From positions 3,596,001 to 3,660,000 of the forward strand of contig CP093831.1 of the NCBI GenBank assembly GCA_033063855.1: DNA of 64,000 nucleotides, in the 5' to 3' direction. The stretch is from Smittia aterrima (Eukaryota; Arthropoda; Insecta; Diptera; Chironomidae). Of the stretch, positions 10,158 through 21,222 are shown in pieces. The notes under the pieces are model-generated. The model worked only from the letters and a program-made list of their open reading frames with translations. It was not told the DNA's origin and did not search any database. A program made the translations under genes and the position numbers. How positions within the stretch are numbered: position 1 is the first letter of the stretch; the number at the start of each line of letters is the position of its first letter.

Positions 10158-11394
10158 ATGAAAAACTTGGTTTTGCTTTTGTTGGCTGTCGACGGTAAAT
10201 GTGATTCAATTGTTAATGAAGCGAAAGTTTATCAATCAAAAATTATTTAACAGTTTTATTCGCATTGCCGAATAATATCCAAAAGTTTTCACGAAACGAG
10301 CAAACTTTGGTGATGGTTCCTGATGCTGAAGGAAGAATGTATCTCGTCGACCTCAATACATATCAACCACCAAAGGGTCTTAGCTTTATGGCAGAGAGAG
10401 ACGTAAAGTTTGTTTTGACCACTCGAAGAGAGAACCAGAGAGTTATTGAAAGAAACTTGAAAGCGATTGAAGCTTCAAGTTTTAATAAAAGTAATCCAAC
10501 TCGCGTTACAATTCATGGATTTAACGGAGATAGCTTATCAGCAGTGAACGAGCAGGTGACTGCAGCGTATTTAAAGAAAGGAGATTTTAATATCGTTATG
10601 GTTGATTGGTCAAAAGGAGCAGGTTGGTCAAAATGATTCATCCAGCTCAATTGAAATTTTTAAATATTTTTAGGCGGAAATGATTACATTGCTGCTCGCT
10701 ATAGAGTTGATGATGTGGCTCAAGTTACAGCTGAGTTCCTTGATTTCCTCCATGAAAAAAAACTTTTGTCATTTGAAGATCTTCACATTGTCGGACATTC
10801 TCTGGGGTTTGTTTTTTTGATTTTTGAATTGAGATTCCTGATTTATCCAGGAAACCGTTTAGAGCTCACATATCAGGATTAATAGGAAAACGTGTTAAAA
10901 CTGGAAAAGTCAAAGCTATTTATGGACTCGACCCGGCTGGTCCTCTTTTTGATTTGAACGACCCAAACACAAGAATCGCTGAAACTGACGCGTAAATATT
11001 TGATCGCAGTGATAACATTTGAATAATTGCATTAGAGATAACTTTTGTTATTAGTGAATACGTTGAAATTTTGCATACGAATGGCTTTGGTTTAGGATTA
11101 TTTCAACGTTTAGGGAAGGTTGATTACTATCCCAATTATGGCAAAAGACAACCTGGATGCTCATTTACTCTTGGATGTTCACATAAGAGAGCCCCCCAGT
11201 TATTCGCTGAAGGGATAAACAGCCAAAGGTTTGTGGCGATCCGATGCGAATCAACTGGAGAAATCATATTAGATCGCTGTACAAATCAAACTCCTAATAA
11301 GGCTTACATAATGACATCGGAACCACAAAACTTCGATCAAGAAGGAATATTTTATTTCGCGACTAATGCTAAGCCGCCTTTTGCTAAAGGTTAA
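10158..11394 (+). CDS. Secreted lipase B (pancreatic lipase / phospholipase A1 family)
   Basis: Five exons: 10158-10194, 10254-10622, 10674-10806, 10863-10991, 11055-11394, giving 335 aa. Exon lengths 1, 3, 4 and 5 are identical to lipase A (37, 133, 129 and 340 bases); exon 2 is 27 bases longer, adding a short linker after the signal peptide. Catalytic Ser (about 178, GHSLG), Asp (about 203, GLDPAG) and His (about 266, CSHKRAPQLF) are all present, so it should be active. The short inter-cysteine loop (CSFTLGC) is like gene A. It is the closest relative of gene A in the array, and the shared promoter predicts shared expression. The donor of intron 2 sits in a tract where A and B differ (GTCTGAG versus GTTGGTC). 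AATAAA at 11394-11399 overlaps the stop codon. Confidence 0.92.
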
Positions 11395-11678
11395 ATAAAA
11401 AGAAAACATTATTCGCTTTGAGCGACAATAGATTGTATTTTTCTTGTGCATTTCACCCACTTAAAGTCTTGTGAGCTCATTTATTCAGTAACGCATTTGA
11501 ATACAGCAAAACAACTATCATTAAGCCTTTTCTTGTCAAGTAGATTAGAGCTTTGTACGTTTGAGTAATTGTTTCTTTGGGTTAAGATAACATCGTAAAG
11601 TTGTTTTCGTTTCATCGCAATTGTTTCGGAAATTAATGCATCGCAAAAATAAGAAAATTTTCAATTGTCGCTTGAGGA

Positions 11679-12514
11679 ATGAATCGTTTTTATTTTCTGT
11701 TAGCTGCTAAAAGTGATTGAGATTTGTTTGAATGGCTACCATCTCAAAATTCTCAATTTAACAGTTCTGCTCTTCTCGTCGCTCTTTGATAGAGTCAATT
11801 TTATAGAAGCACAGCTCGATTCCGACTTTATAAGAGAGATGTGAAGTTTCTTTTTTACACGACAAGAGCAAAAAACAAGACGTTAATTGAGATGAACGTG
11901 GAGTCAATTAGAGCTTCACATTGTTGGACATGCTCTGAGATTACTTGAATATCAAAATAAAATATTTTTCAATTTCAATTATTTCCGTAGAGCTCATATT
12001 ACGGTATTAACTGGAAAGTTTACGATCGCAGGTCGAGTCAAAGCAATTTATGGTCTCGATCCTTCAAGGGAATTAATCGATTACTTCAAACCGAATAAGA
12101 GGATTGCTGTGACTGATGCGTAATTGCCATGGCGATGAATAAAAAGATTTTCACTCAATAATTCCAATTGAATTTTTCAGATTGTACGTTGAAATTTTGC
12201 GTACAAATGGCGGCTAAATATAGAGCACTTCGTGAAAAACTAGGAAATTCAGATTTTATGTCAACTTCGGAAGTCAACAGAAAGGTTGCGCTGACGACGA
12301 CACGATTTGCTCTCATATGAGAGATTCTGATATATTTGCCGAGTCTATAAATAGTCGAGGATACGTTGCCATTCGCTGCAAATGGGTTAGCGAGATTAAG
12401 AGAACTTGATGCACAAACAAAACTCTTAACATGAACTCAGAGCCAGCAAATTATAATCTTCAAGGAAGTTTTTATTTCCCGACTAATGCGGAATCATCAT
12501 ATGCGATAAACTGA
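11679..12514 (+). pseudogene. Decayed lipase copy
   Basis: The segment aligns by eye with its neighbours but cannot encode a lipase. A signal-peptide start (ATGAATCGTTTTTATTTT at 11679) is followed by a lost exon 1 donor. The exon 2 remnant shifts frame around AGAGATGTGAAG (about 11840). A deletion of roughly 300 bases fuses the RAS region straight to HIVGHAL. The nucleophile Ser of GHSLG is read as Ala. The Asp region survives (VKAIYGLDPS) and ends with the usual GC/GT boundary. The last exon carries an early stop after LRTNGG and several more, although CSHMR...FAESINS remains legible. The TATA/GATA promoter block of the active copies is absent. This is a pseudogene between lipases B and C. 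Confidence 0.85.
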
Positions 12515-12676
12515 AATAAATTTAATTCGTTGAAACACTCAAAGATTCTCATTCAATTGATTTTTAAGCTGACCGCGATTCCCTGGATTTAAAATTTTAT
12601 TTAACTGATTAGATAATTTTTCCGGAACAATGAACCACTTTATCAATCCACGATAACAGCGACGAATTCCCTCGCT

Positions 12677-12684
12677 TATAAATA
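12677..12684 (+). promoter_or_regulatory. TATA box of lipase gene C
   Basis: TATAAATACTGCGGGTAATTA matches the blocks before lipases A and B. The upstream CGATAACAGCGACGAATT is a more diverged form of their GATAACGTCGAGGAATT. Confidence 0.68.
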
Positions 12685-12724
12685 CTGCGGGTAATTATGA
12701 AAAATCTTCAGTGGTTATTTGAAA

Positions 12725-14014
12725 ATGAAAAGTTTGGTTTTGCTTTTATTAGTGGTCGACGGTGAGCCATCCATTTGATTGAGTGCAGTGATTTAATTAA
12801 TTTATGATGCTCGATTCAACAGTTTTATTTGCTTCTCCGATATTTGATCGAGATGACATTGAATCGATTTCGTCGAATAAATTTGAAGGGAAACCGGAAG
12901 TCCTTAAGCGTCGCTGGGTGGTGATTCCGGATACAGAGGGAAGAATGTTTTTAGTCGATTTAAAAGCTTACAAACCTGCCCCGGGACCAACGTTTGTTGC
13001 TGAGAAGGATGTAAAGTTTATTTTGTCAACAAGATCTGAAAAAGGGAAAGTGATTAGAAAGAACGTAAAGTCAATTCAAGCTTCGAGCTTCAACAAAACT
13101 CATCCGACTCGAATAACAATTCACGGATGGAATGGAGACCAAACCTCCGGGGTGAACGAAAGGGTTATTGAGGAGTATTTGAAAAAAGGAGATTTTAATT
13201 GTATCATGGTCGATTGGTCTCGTGGCGCAGGTTAGAACCTCAACTCACGTTATGTCAATTAAAGCTTTAAATGAATTATTCAGGAACACTTGATTATATC
13301 GCGGCAAGCAAGCGCATCGATGATATAGCGAAGCTAACAGCGGAACTCATCGATTTCCTGCACAAAAAAGAATTCGTGAGATTGACCGATCTTCACATCG
13401 TTGGACACTCTCTCGGGTTTGTTTGAAGAGGAACGTGATTTATCTTAATTGCTGATTGATTTTAAATCTTTTTTCAGGGCACACGCTGCGGGGATGATTG
13501 GAAAGCTCGTGATTACCGGCAAGGTTAAAGCGATTTATGGTCTTGATCCTGCTGGGCCACTTTTCTATTACGATGAGCCGGATAGACGAATTGCGTTGAC
13601 CGATGCGTAATTGATGAGAACTCGCTTCTGAAAAGAATGGAATAATCTATACGCTTGAATATTTTTAGGGATTACGTTGAAGTTTTGCATACGAACGGTT
13701 TTACTTTGGGCTTTGGTGGAAATTTAGGAAATGCGGATTTCTACCCCAACTTCGGTCGATGGCAAAATGGATGTGGCATTGAGATTATTGGCTCATGTTC
13801 CCATATGAGAGCTCCTGAGCTGTTTGCAGAGGCAATAAACAGCAACGAGTTTGTTGCGATACGTTGCGAATCAGTAAATGAAATCCAGAAGAATCGCTGT
13901 ACAAATCAATCGACTAATGAGACTTACATCATGACCTCCGAGCCTGCGGAATACGAACTTGAAGGAGTTTTTTATTTCGAAACCAACAAGATATCTCCGT
14001 TCGCCCTGGGCTAA
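12725..14014 (+). CDS. Secreted lipase C (pancreatic lipase / phospholipase A1 family)
   Basis: Five exons: 12725-12761, 12823-13230, 13284-13416, 13478-13606, 13669-14014, giving 350 aa. Same architecture as A and B, but exon 2 carries about 22 extra residues of acidic and polar propeptide-like sequence after the signal peptide (ASPIFDRDDIESISSNKF), and the loop before the catalytic His is two residues longer (CGIEIIGSC). Triad: Ser about 191 (GHSLG), Asp about 216 (GLDPAG), His about 281 (CSHMRAPELF). It is the most diverged of the intact trio and therefore probably the older duplicate. Signal peptide MKSLVLLLLVVDV is nearly that of gene A. Probably a secreted digestive lipase or phospholipase. 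Confidence 0.92.
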
Positions 14015-15293
14015 ACAAAGAATTACGACTTGGCGAATTTTCTACTTAAAGATTTAATCAATAATTCCAAATAACAATAAAGCAACAGAAGTTTATCAAC
14101 GACGGTTATCATTCGATAGCCCCAATTCTTCTTCATACAAAGCCTTATCGAATTTGATAACAAATTAAGGAAGTTAAAGAGATTAAAAATGTGATAAACC
14201 CGAAATAAATGAAATGCATTGTTAAAAATAAATCGAACAAAACTTTGAAGTTCGCGGAGCTTTTGCTTCTTTAAACGTTTTTTTATCTCTGAAATATTTG
14301 CAACTTTCTTTTTGATAAAATTTACAAATTGAATTAAAGCAAAAACTTTGAGCTTTGATGGTACTTTCAAAGCACTTGGCTTATCTCACCGCAGTGAAAG
14401 TTGAAACATTTTATCTCTTGAATGGATAATCTTTAATTCAACATGAAAGTTTTATCAGCTCCCGCTTAACTTTAACCATAAATTTAGAGATTGATTAGAG
14501 TTCGTAGTGATTCATTGCTGGAGATTCGAATAAAGCTGCCATGACCACGCATTTCGACCTTCACCTTTGATTGAACACAATGAAAAGGTAAATGTGGATG
14601 ATCTCGTGAGTTGGTGAGCGCTCGACAGATCAAATCAATCAATTTGATTCTGTCACGCCGTTGCTATTGTCGAAACAACACGGAAAGGCATAAAAAGCTT
14701 TTGTTTTTTACATTTCCATGAATTCATTTTATTCTAAAAAAAACTTTGTCGACCTTTTACTTTTCCAACGTTTTTATTTAGTGCCAAATATGATTAAACA
14801 GAAGGAGAACGGATAAAAATAATAAACTTCTGGTTTTAACGATCTGCGAGTGAGTAACTTTTAAAATGTTTCTAAACTAACAAAGAGGATTCACTTTTTG
14901 AAAAAGTGTGTCTAATTGCATTTGATGCGGCGCTTCTGACATGACAACAGCTTGTGAGAACTTCAGCGAGGCTCTTACAATATCCATTAAAGCTCTAATT
15001 GTGATTTTTATTCGAGATTTCTTAATGATTCGTCGCTGCGTGAAAGCGCCACTTGTCTTTGTCATAATCATCATCGTTATCATTAATCTACTAAATTGCT
15101 CGATAGTTTGTTTGCTTCTAGTTTCGTCTTCGATTCTTCGGTTGCATGAAGTCGTCATCGACCAACAGAAGGAAGTTACTTATATTCCAGTTTAATTAAC
15201 GAAGCGTAATTGTGTAAAATGTTACGTAGAAAAGAAACATAAGTCATCAGACTTCTAGAATAGAAAGATGTTTCGATTAATGGCGAGCTTTTG
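14015..15293. other. Convergent spacer: lipase C 3' end and FCHo 3' UTR
   Basis: FCHo (minus) stops at 15294; its likely poly(A) signal is TTTATT at 15007-15012 (AATAAA on minus), so about 290 bases here are its 3' UTR. Small frames at 14877-15158 (-) and 14941-15195 (+) overlap within this UTR and are not called. Nothing else is recognised. Confidence 0.5.
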
Positions 15294-18200
15294 TTATCCG
15301 GGACGGCTGTAAGGGCTTGGTGAAGCAGCAGGTGGAGTTGGAGTCTTAATGTTTCGTGTGATTCCATCACCTTCGCAGATGTATTTGCCTAAGGTTGAAT
15401 ATTCATTAAAATTCAATAAATTTACGAAAATAAAAAGCAAATTTTACCAGCGACAAATCTTCGCTTCACCAAAGATATTCGATAGCCGCTACCCGAAAGC
15501 TCAAAATCAATTCCAGACAAAGTCGTTCCTTCACAATTGAACTGAGTAGTTAGAATTGATGGCGTCGATGGACCCGTGCCCACTTCAAGTCGTGCTCGTA
15601 AAGTATCAATCCCACCGTTGTCTGAATGTTGTGAGATATCCGTGAAGTTCCACATAAGTTTATTCGATTCGCCAAGCCTGAAATGATTCGCAGTTTGATC
15701 TTTCAACCTTTTCAAATATTTTATGTTTATATTACCATGCCGAATGTGGCTTTGATTGCACATTCTTCACAGCTCCATCAACAGGCACAGTGATTGAGAC
15801 GTTTAGCAAGGGCGACGGTGAGGCCATCGAATGACTATTGTACTTGTAATCAATCTTAATGTCCGTATGCGATGGCTCACACTTCCAGTAGGAAACGAGT
15901 TGGAATGGACATGACTGAGCACCTGGTTTGCTCTTAACAGTATACTTTAAAATATCGACATTGAAATATGAGGCAGTTGGATTCTGCTCTGACTGCCGAC
16001 GAAGCAGAAGCGTGAGTGCGGGCATATTGAATTCGAGCGTGGCTCCCATGTTTGTCGTCTGAAGCTTTTCACTGTGAATTTAAAAAAATGAATTAAAAGA
16101 TTGCAATCGTTCGTCAGCTTTCTGCTTACACATTGATGAGTTGCTTATTCGGCAAAATGTTCTCGAGATTCTGAACGTTTTTGATTCGGAAGCAGAGTTT
16201 TGCTGGGTTTGGATTGTTAGCAAGAACGTTAACAATGCCAGCGGGGAATGAGAGCATCATGTCGCCAGACATTTTCACCTGACATCGAGATTCGTCGCTT
16301 CCTCTGCAAAAATTTTTGTTTAAAGCAAAAAATTTAAAGAGTCTTTAAGATAATCAATCTCACTTGAAAAAGGCGTGAATTATTTCGTGGAAGGCTATGG
16401 CGAGTGGAATCGTATCGCTCATGCCAATCGTTAAGGGTGAAGGTCCTCTAGATCCAAGTCCTACTCCAGCCGTTCTAAACTCGAGACTTCCTACGCTATC
16501 AGCTCTCGCCATGGCAGCTGGCGAAACTCGACCAGCTCGAATTTGTTCAGATCGTCGAGATGGCGGTCGTGGAATGGCAATAGAACTATTTGGCGTTGGG
16601 ATTTGTCGTTGAAGTTTACTTAAGCTTGCAGCTGAAGCTGGAGTCGATGAAATGTCGCCAACTTCCGTAAAAATATCTCCAAGGTCAGCGTAACGGTTGG
16701 AACTGAAAGACAAATGTTTATTTTATGAAAAGAACTTTTCATGTTTCACAACTTACTTCAAATTGTTGGTTAACGATAAAGTTGGACTTTGCAATGGAGC
16801 ATAAGGATGAGCTGTTGTTGGTGTGCTCGCATTTGATGGAATTGGACTTTGCTGATGTTGCTGAAAAACATGATTAAGACCCATTATGTCTCCGGCTTTG
16901 TCAGCCATTTGTTGCGACATTGACTGAGATCGTTTCATGTGCTCGGTTTCGTTCTGGGAACTTCGTCGCTCCTTGAACGAAGTCAAATTCTTTTTTTTGT
17001 GTTCAAAACAAACACGCACGCACGCAAAGTTAGTCACGAAAAAAAAAGAATTTTTGTTTTTGGCCGAAATATGAAGAAAAACATGAAAGAAAAAAAACAT
17101 GATATGGAAATGCAATAGATTAGAAATCAAATGTCAGCATGATGTGAGCTGGGTCCGGTTGAAATTCTTCTGCTCAAGATGAAGAATTCCAAGCGTCCCC
17201 ATTCGAGATGAAACAATTTTCATGAAAACTCAAAGCAGAAAAAAGCTTCAACGTGACAAAAATGATTCTAGCGACATTTACCGACAAAGCTCCAATTGGA
17301 GACAGCGAGAGATTCTCGACGGTCGCTCGAAGCTCATCAACAGATGCGGAGATGGGCGCTGTTCCATTATTGAGTGGTTTGATCTCCACACGAATCTTCC
17401 TCTCCATCTCCTCTTCGCTCTCGCTGTCGGAGCTCGAATAGAAATTGCCTGGAAAGGATCGAAAGCATTGGTTTCAATCAAGACAGCAGACAAAACAAAC
17501 TCACTCTTCTGTGGGGATCCATTCTTGTCCCAAGAATCAGTTGGTGGTTTAATTGAATACTCGTCCTCGTCTACTTCAGGCGTCGCTGTTGGAACTGTGT
17601 TTCCGATAATTGACGATGCGGTTAGCGTTGGTGTTGTGATAGTTCCGTGCGATGATGTCACTTGCCCCAAGACAATTTCCGGTTTCAATGATCCGCTCGA
17701 TATGGCAGATAGTGTATCATCTTTCTCCTCGCTACAAAAAGCAATTTGTCGTGTTGAGTTTGTAATTAAAGTTATCACGCAATTTATTGACTTACGCATC
17801 GGACTTTGTTTCTTCTTTTGTGCTGTTGCTCTCTCCGTCTTTTTTCTTCTTACTGCTCTTCTTGGATTTGGCCTTCTCGCGACGACTTCGTAGGAAGCCC
17901 GAAACTGTTTGGTGAGCAATAACGGAGAAAGAAAAGTGAAATTAATTACTACAGCACATGCAAGGAATGCGAAATATTTGCTAACTAATTCAACTAAGTA
18001 GGAGAGTCCACCTAAAAAAAAAAAGAAAACTAGAAGATCATAAAACCAAAATCTCTACACGTGCCGACATTTAGGTGTTTACAGCAAATCTTGCACTGCG
18101 AACAAATTTTCCCATCACCATAAAGACAAACATTTATATGAGAGAGAGAGAGAGTGAAAGGAAGGGAGGCAAAAGCTAAACAAATGTGGGTCAGTGTCAT

Positions 18201-21200
18201 GGCGAATGCGAAATGAGTTTCGGTTGTGCAATCAATTTTCATCTTTCACGCAAACAACAGCCAGACGAGCTTGTTCTCTCATCTAATGAAATGTTTTTGC
18301 AAGCTTGCTGATGAAGAGAAAGATGAGAAATCGCTCGTGCATCGTCAGAAACATGTGAGGAGAAATTAAATTATTGGATCAAAGGAAACGAGCAACATAA
18401 AAACAAAAATCGTTAAATTTGCTTTAACATAAAAACACTTCCCGCCCCACTACAAGCACGAATAGCGAAGGAAGGATAGTTCTCACTAAGGAGAAAGGGT
18501 CAGCAGGGAAATAAATGAAATTGAAATGAAAAAAATGAGCGAGGAAGAGTTCGCGTTTTTCAACAATTAATCATTAGAGCGCTGTGTGGAAAGTTTCATT
18601 TGCATTTTAGGTTTGCATTTGACACATGTGAGGAACGAACCCCAAAATCACTTAGCTGGGTGAGGCATGAAATCATTTCTTCTGCATTGAATTAAATTTT
18701 AAAATTCTTGTGGAAGCTTTGCGAGTGCGACGAAAATATCTTCACTGGATTGCAATGCAACAAATCAAACTCATGAGTAAAGTGGGAAGAAAGAATTTAA
18801 ATCGTCATGCAGAAAAATTAAAAGCAAAGAAAAGAGAAAAAGGAAGTGAAATTAAAAAGTTTTACATTTCGATCCTCGTAATGGATTGCGGCCGTTATTC
18901 GACGATAATTTCAAAGATGATTCAGTCTCATCGCCAGGACTGGTTGGTGCTGATAACGCGTCTATGTGGACATTGCTCGTCGCACGACTTCCTGCAATTT
19001 TCATTTGTTTTCGGTTTCAATTCAATGTTAAATTTTTTTTTTATAGTTTGTCGCATTTGTTTGTTTTTTGTCGTGCTTTCAATTTCGGAAAAATCGCGAG
19101 TTTGATACTTTTATTTTTTGCTACGAAGGTTAAATCATCATTCACAGCTTTCGTTGATTCGAATCAAAATTCAAATTGAAGCAAATGAAGTTTGCGAGTC
19201 AAACAGAATTTCAAGTGGATCTCGCGAATATTGCGCAACACATCCAAGCGGAAATTGGAAACAGATGAGATGATAGACAGAAGTCAAAATGCATCCGAAT
19301 GAACTAAGGTCGAGTTTGTTATGAAAATGAAGTTCGAACGTGGTGAATTAAAAACAGACAAAACATGACAAATGAAGTTTTCCAACGAAATTATGCAAAT
19401 GTTGGCTGCAAAATTTATCTTTTGGTCTGATTTTGAATGTAAATGGATTTGTTTTTACCCTGGGAATTGGACATGAAGAGATTTAAGAGGGAAGTAGTGC
19501 GGCGGGAAGATTTTTGTTGATGATCTTTTGAAGCTCCTGGTGGATCCATCGCTTGCTGATCCAGCGCTGTCGCTTTTTTGTTAAACTTAAACTTTTCCCC
19601 ATAACTTAATTTATTACTTATTTTCGTACTTGGCGATGAAGAGCCATCTTGACCATTCGCTGTAGAAATTTCGCTTTGGTTCGAGCGATTAGCAATGGTC
19701 GGTGGGCTTGCGGTGGTAGCGCTTGATGAGTTTGATGTAATGGACGAATTGTTGACAGCTGAAGAGGAAGCTGCTGAAGTAGAACTCGAAGATGCAAACC
19801 ATCCAAAAAGATTTGATTCTTTCTTAGCGGCACCTGTTGTCGATGATGAAACGATCGATGGTGATTCATAAGGCGAACCGGTTGTGTTGTTAACACCAAA
19901 CGATGATGCAATTCCTTGAAGATCTTTAGCGGCTGATGATGTTGACGCATCGAAGAGCAAATTTTGCGATGCCGACACATTTCCTCCCAAATCCAATTCA
20001 ACGTTCTCTGTTTATTGTATGATCATCCAATGTCGTTTCCCACAGTTAAAGATTTGTGTTCATTTTTTAGTTTTGTCATGATTCAACAGAAAAATGATTT
20101 TTTGTTTTTGGTTTCAAAGCAAAAGAAAATTCATGAAAATAAAAAAGAAAAATTCATGCTCTGGTTAATCAGAAAAATAAAAAAAATGTTTTCACTCGGA
20201 GATAAATCGAATTGACGGCAAAGAAAAAAAAATGTGTCCAATCAGAAAACATTTATGAGCATTCACGAGGCATCACGCAAGACAAACGAGCTCGATAAAC
20301 TTACCTGGCTTTTCAAGCCCCGTATACTTGTTGAGTACAAATTGTTCCAACAACTTATCGACAGTTAAATCAAGGAATTGACGCTTGAAGTCTGTGTGAA
20401 CCTATTAAAGACGAAAGCTCTTGATAGTTGCAATGATTACACAAAGCCGAACTTACCTGTCCCACCAAATCGTGGTTGTTCTGAACAATGTCGATGTACA
20501 TCATGATAAACTCTTTCATTTGTTTCAGATGGGATTCTTCGACATCTTGAAAGCGCTGAGTAGGCGAAAGAGAGAACAGAAACAAGTCATGTCTTGTTGC
20601 TGGGTCAATCAACCTTGCTTACCTTGCACGTTACAGCCATGCGACGCTCGAACTCTTGCTTGATGGGGTTGTGCTTCTCAGCTAGATTCTTATAGTCGTC
20701 TTGAAGCTTCTTTAATTTTGTCTCTGCCTTTTCAATGTCTTTTGCTGAAGCGTTGTCTTTTCGGAGCTTTTCCACTTCAGCCAAACGAGTCTGATAAAGA
20801 TCCTTAGCTTTCTGAACCGCCAGTGTCGATTCCTTCATTTGATGAACAGCATCTTGAGTGCTCGACTCTTCTTCTTTTACTGTTTTATGTTTCTTGTGGA
20901 GTTCGTCAGCATATTTCAGAATATTCTTCACGAGTTCTGTTGTCTTCTGCACCATTTGCGTGTGAAGTTCTGATAATCGTTCAGCTGAAGTCTTTAGAAT
21001 AACTAGGAGAGGTGAGAATGTTCCCGAGGCACCGCTCGATCCAACTTTATGAGCTAATTTCAAAAGAACTTTCGAGTTATGTTCATCAAGACTCGACCGT
21101 TCTTTGAAATATTCCATCAGCTCCTTGCTCGCCGTCACGCCATGCTTCATATTATGGTAAAGCACCTCGTAGCCATTGTTTTTATCGCCCTGTCGATCGA

Positions 21201-21222
21201 ATAGAAAGTGAAGAGTTTCCAT
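15294..21222 (-). CDS. FCHo: FCHo-type F-BAR / mu-homology-domain endocytic adaptor
   Basis: Fourteen coding exons in one continuous frame: 21222-20623, 20555-20457, 20401-20305, 20007-19459, 18949-18866, 17904-17796, 17731-17505, 17448-17282, 16971-16757, 16702-16364, 16303-16130, 16071-15736, 15677-15448, 15388-15294, about 1106 aa as read. Exons 1-3 are the F-BAR domain (GDKNNGYEVLYHNMKHG ... FERRMAVTCKRFQDVEESHL). A Ser-rich linker follows, including NFYSSSDSESEEE and VDELRATVENLSLSP. The C-terminus is the mu-homology domain (LTIGMSDTIPLAIAFHEIIH, CQVKMSGDMMLSFPAGIV ... LVSYWKCEPSHTDIKIDY ... GSGYRISLVKRRFVAGKYICEGD). Known role: an early clathrin-pit nucleator that bends PI(4,5)P2 membrane and activates AP-2. 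The first 11 codons (METLHFLFDRQ) are doubtful: a good acceptor lies at 21190 just before GDKNNG, and homologues have a short upstream exon ending in Trp there. Confidence 0.93.
18140..18155 (+). repeat. GA dinucleotide microsatellite in an FCHo intron
   Basis: About eight GA units inside the 960-base intron between the exons ending at 18866 and beginning at 17904. No function inferred. Confidence 0.7.

Noticed and set aside
14877..15195. Overlapping 93-aa (-) and 84-aa (+) frames, the latter with one membrane-like span
   Set aside because: They lie in the probable FCHo 3' UTR and overlap each other on opposite strands; neither has independent support.
17222..17893. 223-aa plus-strand open frame
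   Set aside because: It is antisense to three conserved FCHo exons and their introns; the minus-strand translation matches the family and the plus one does not.
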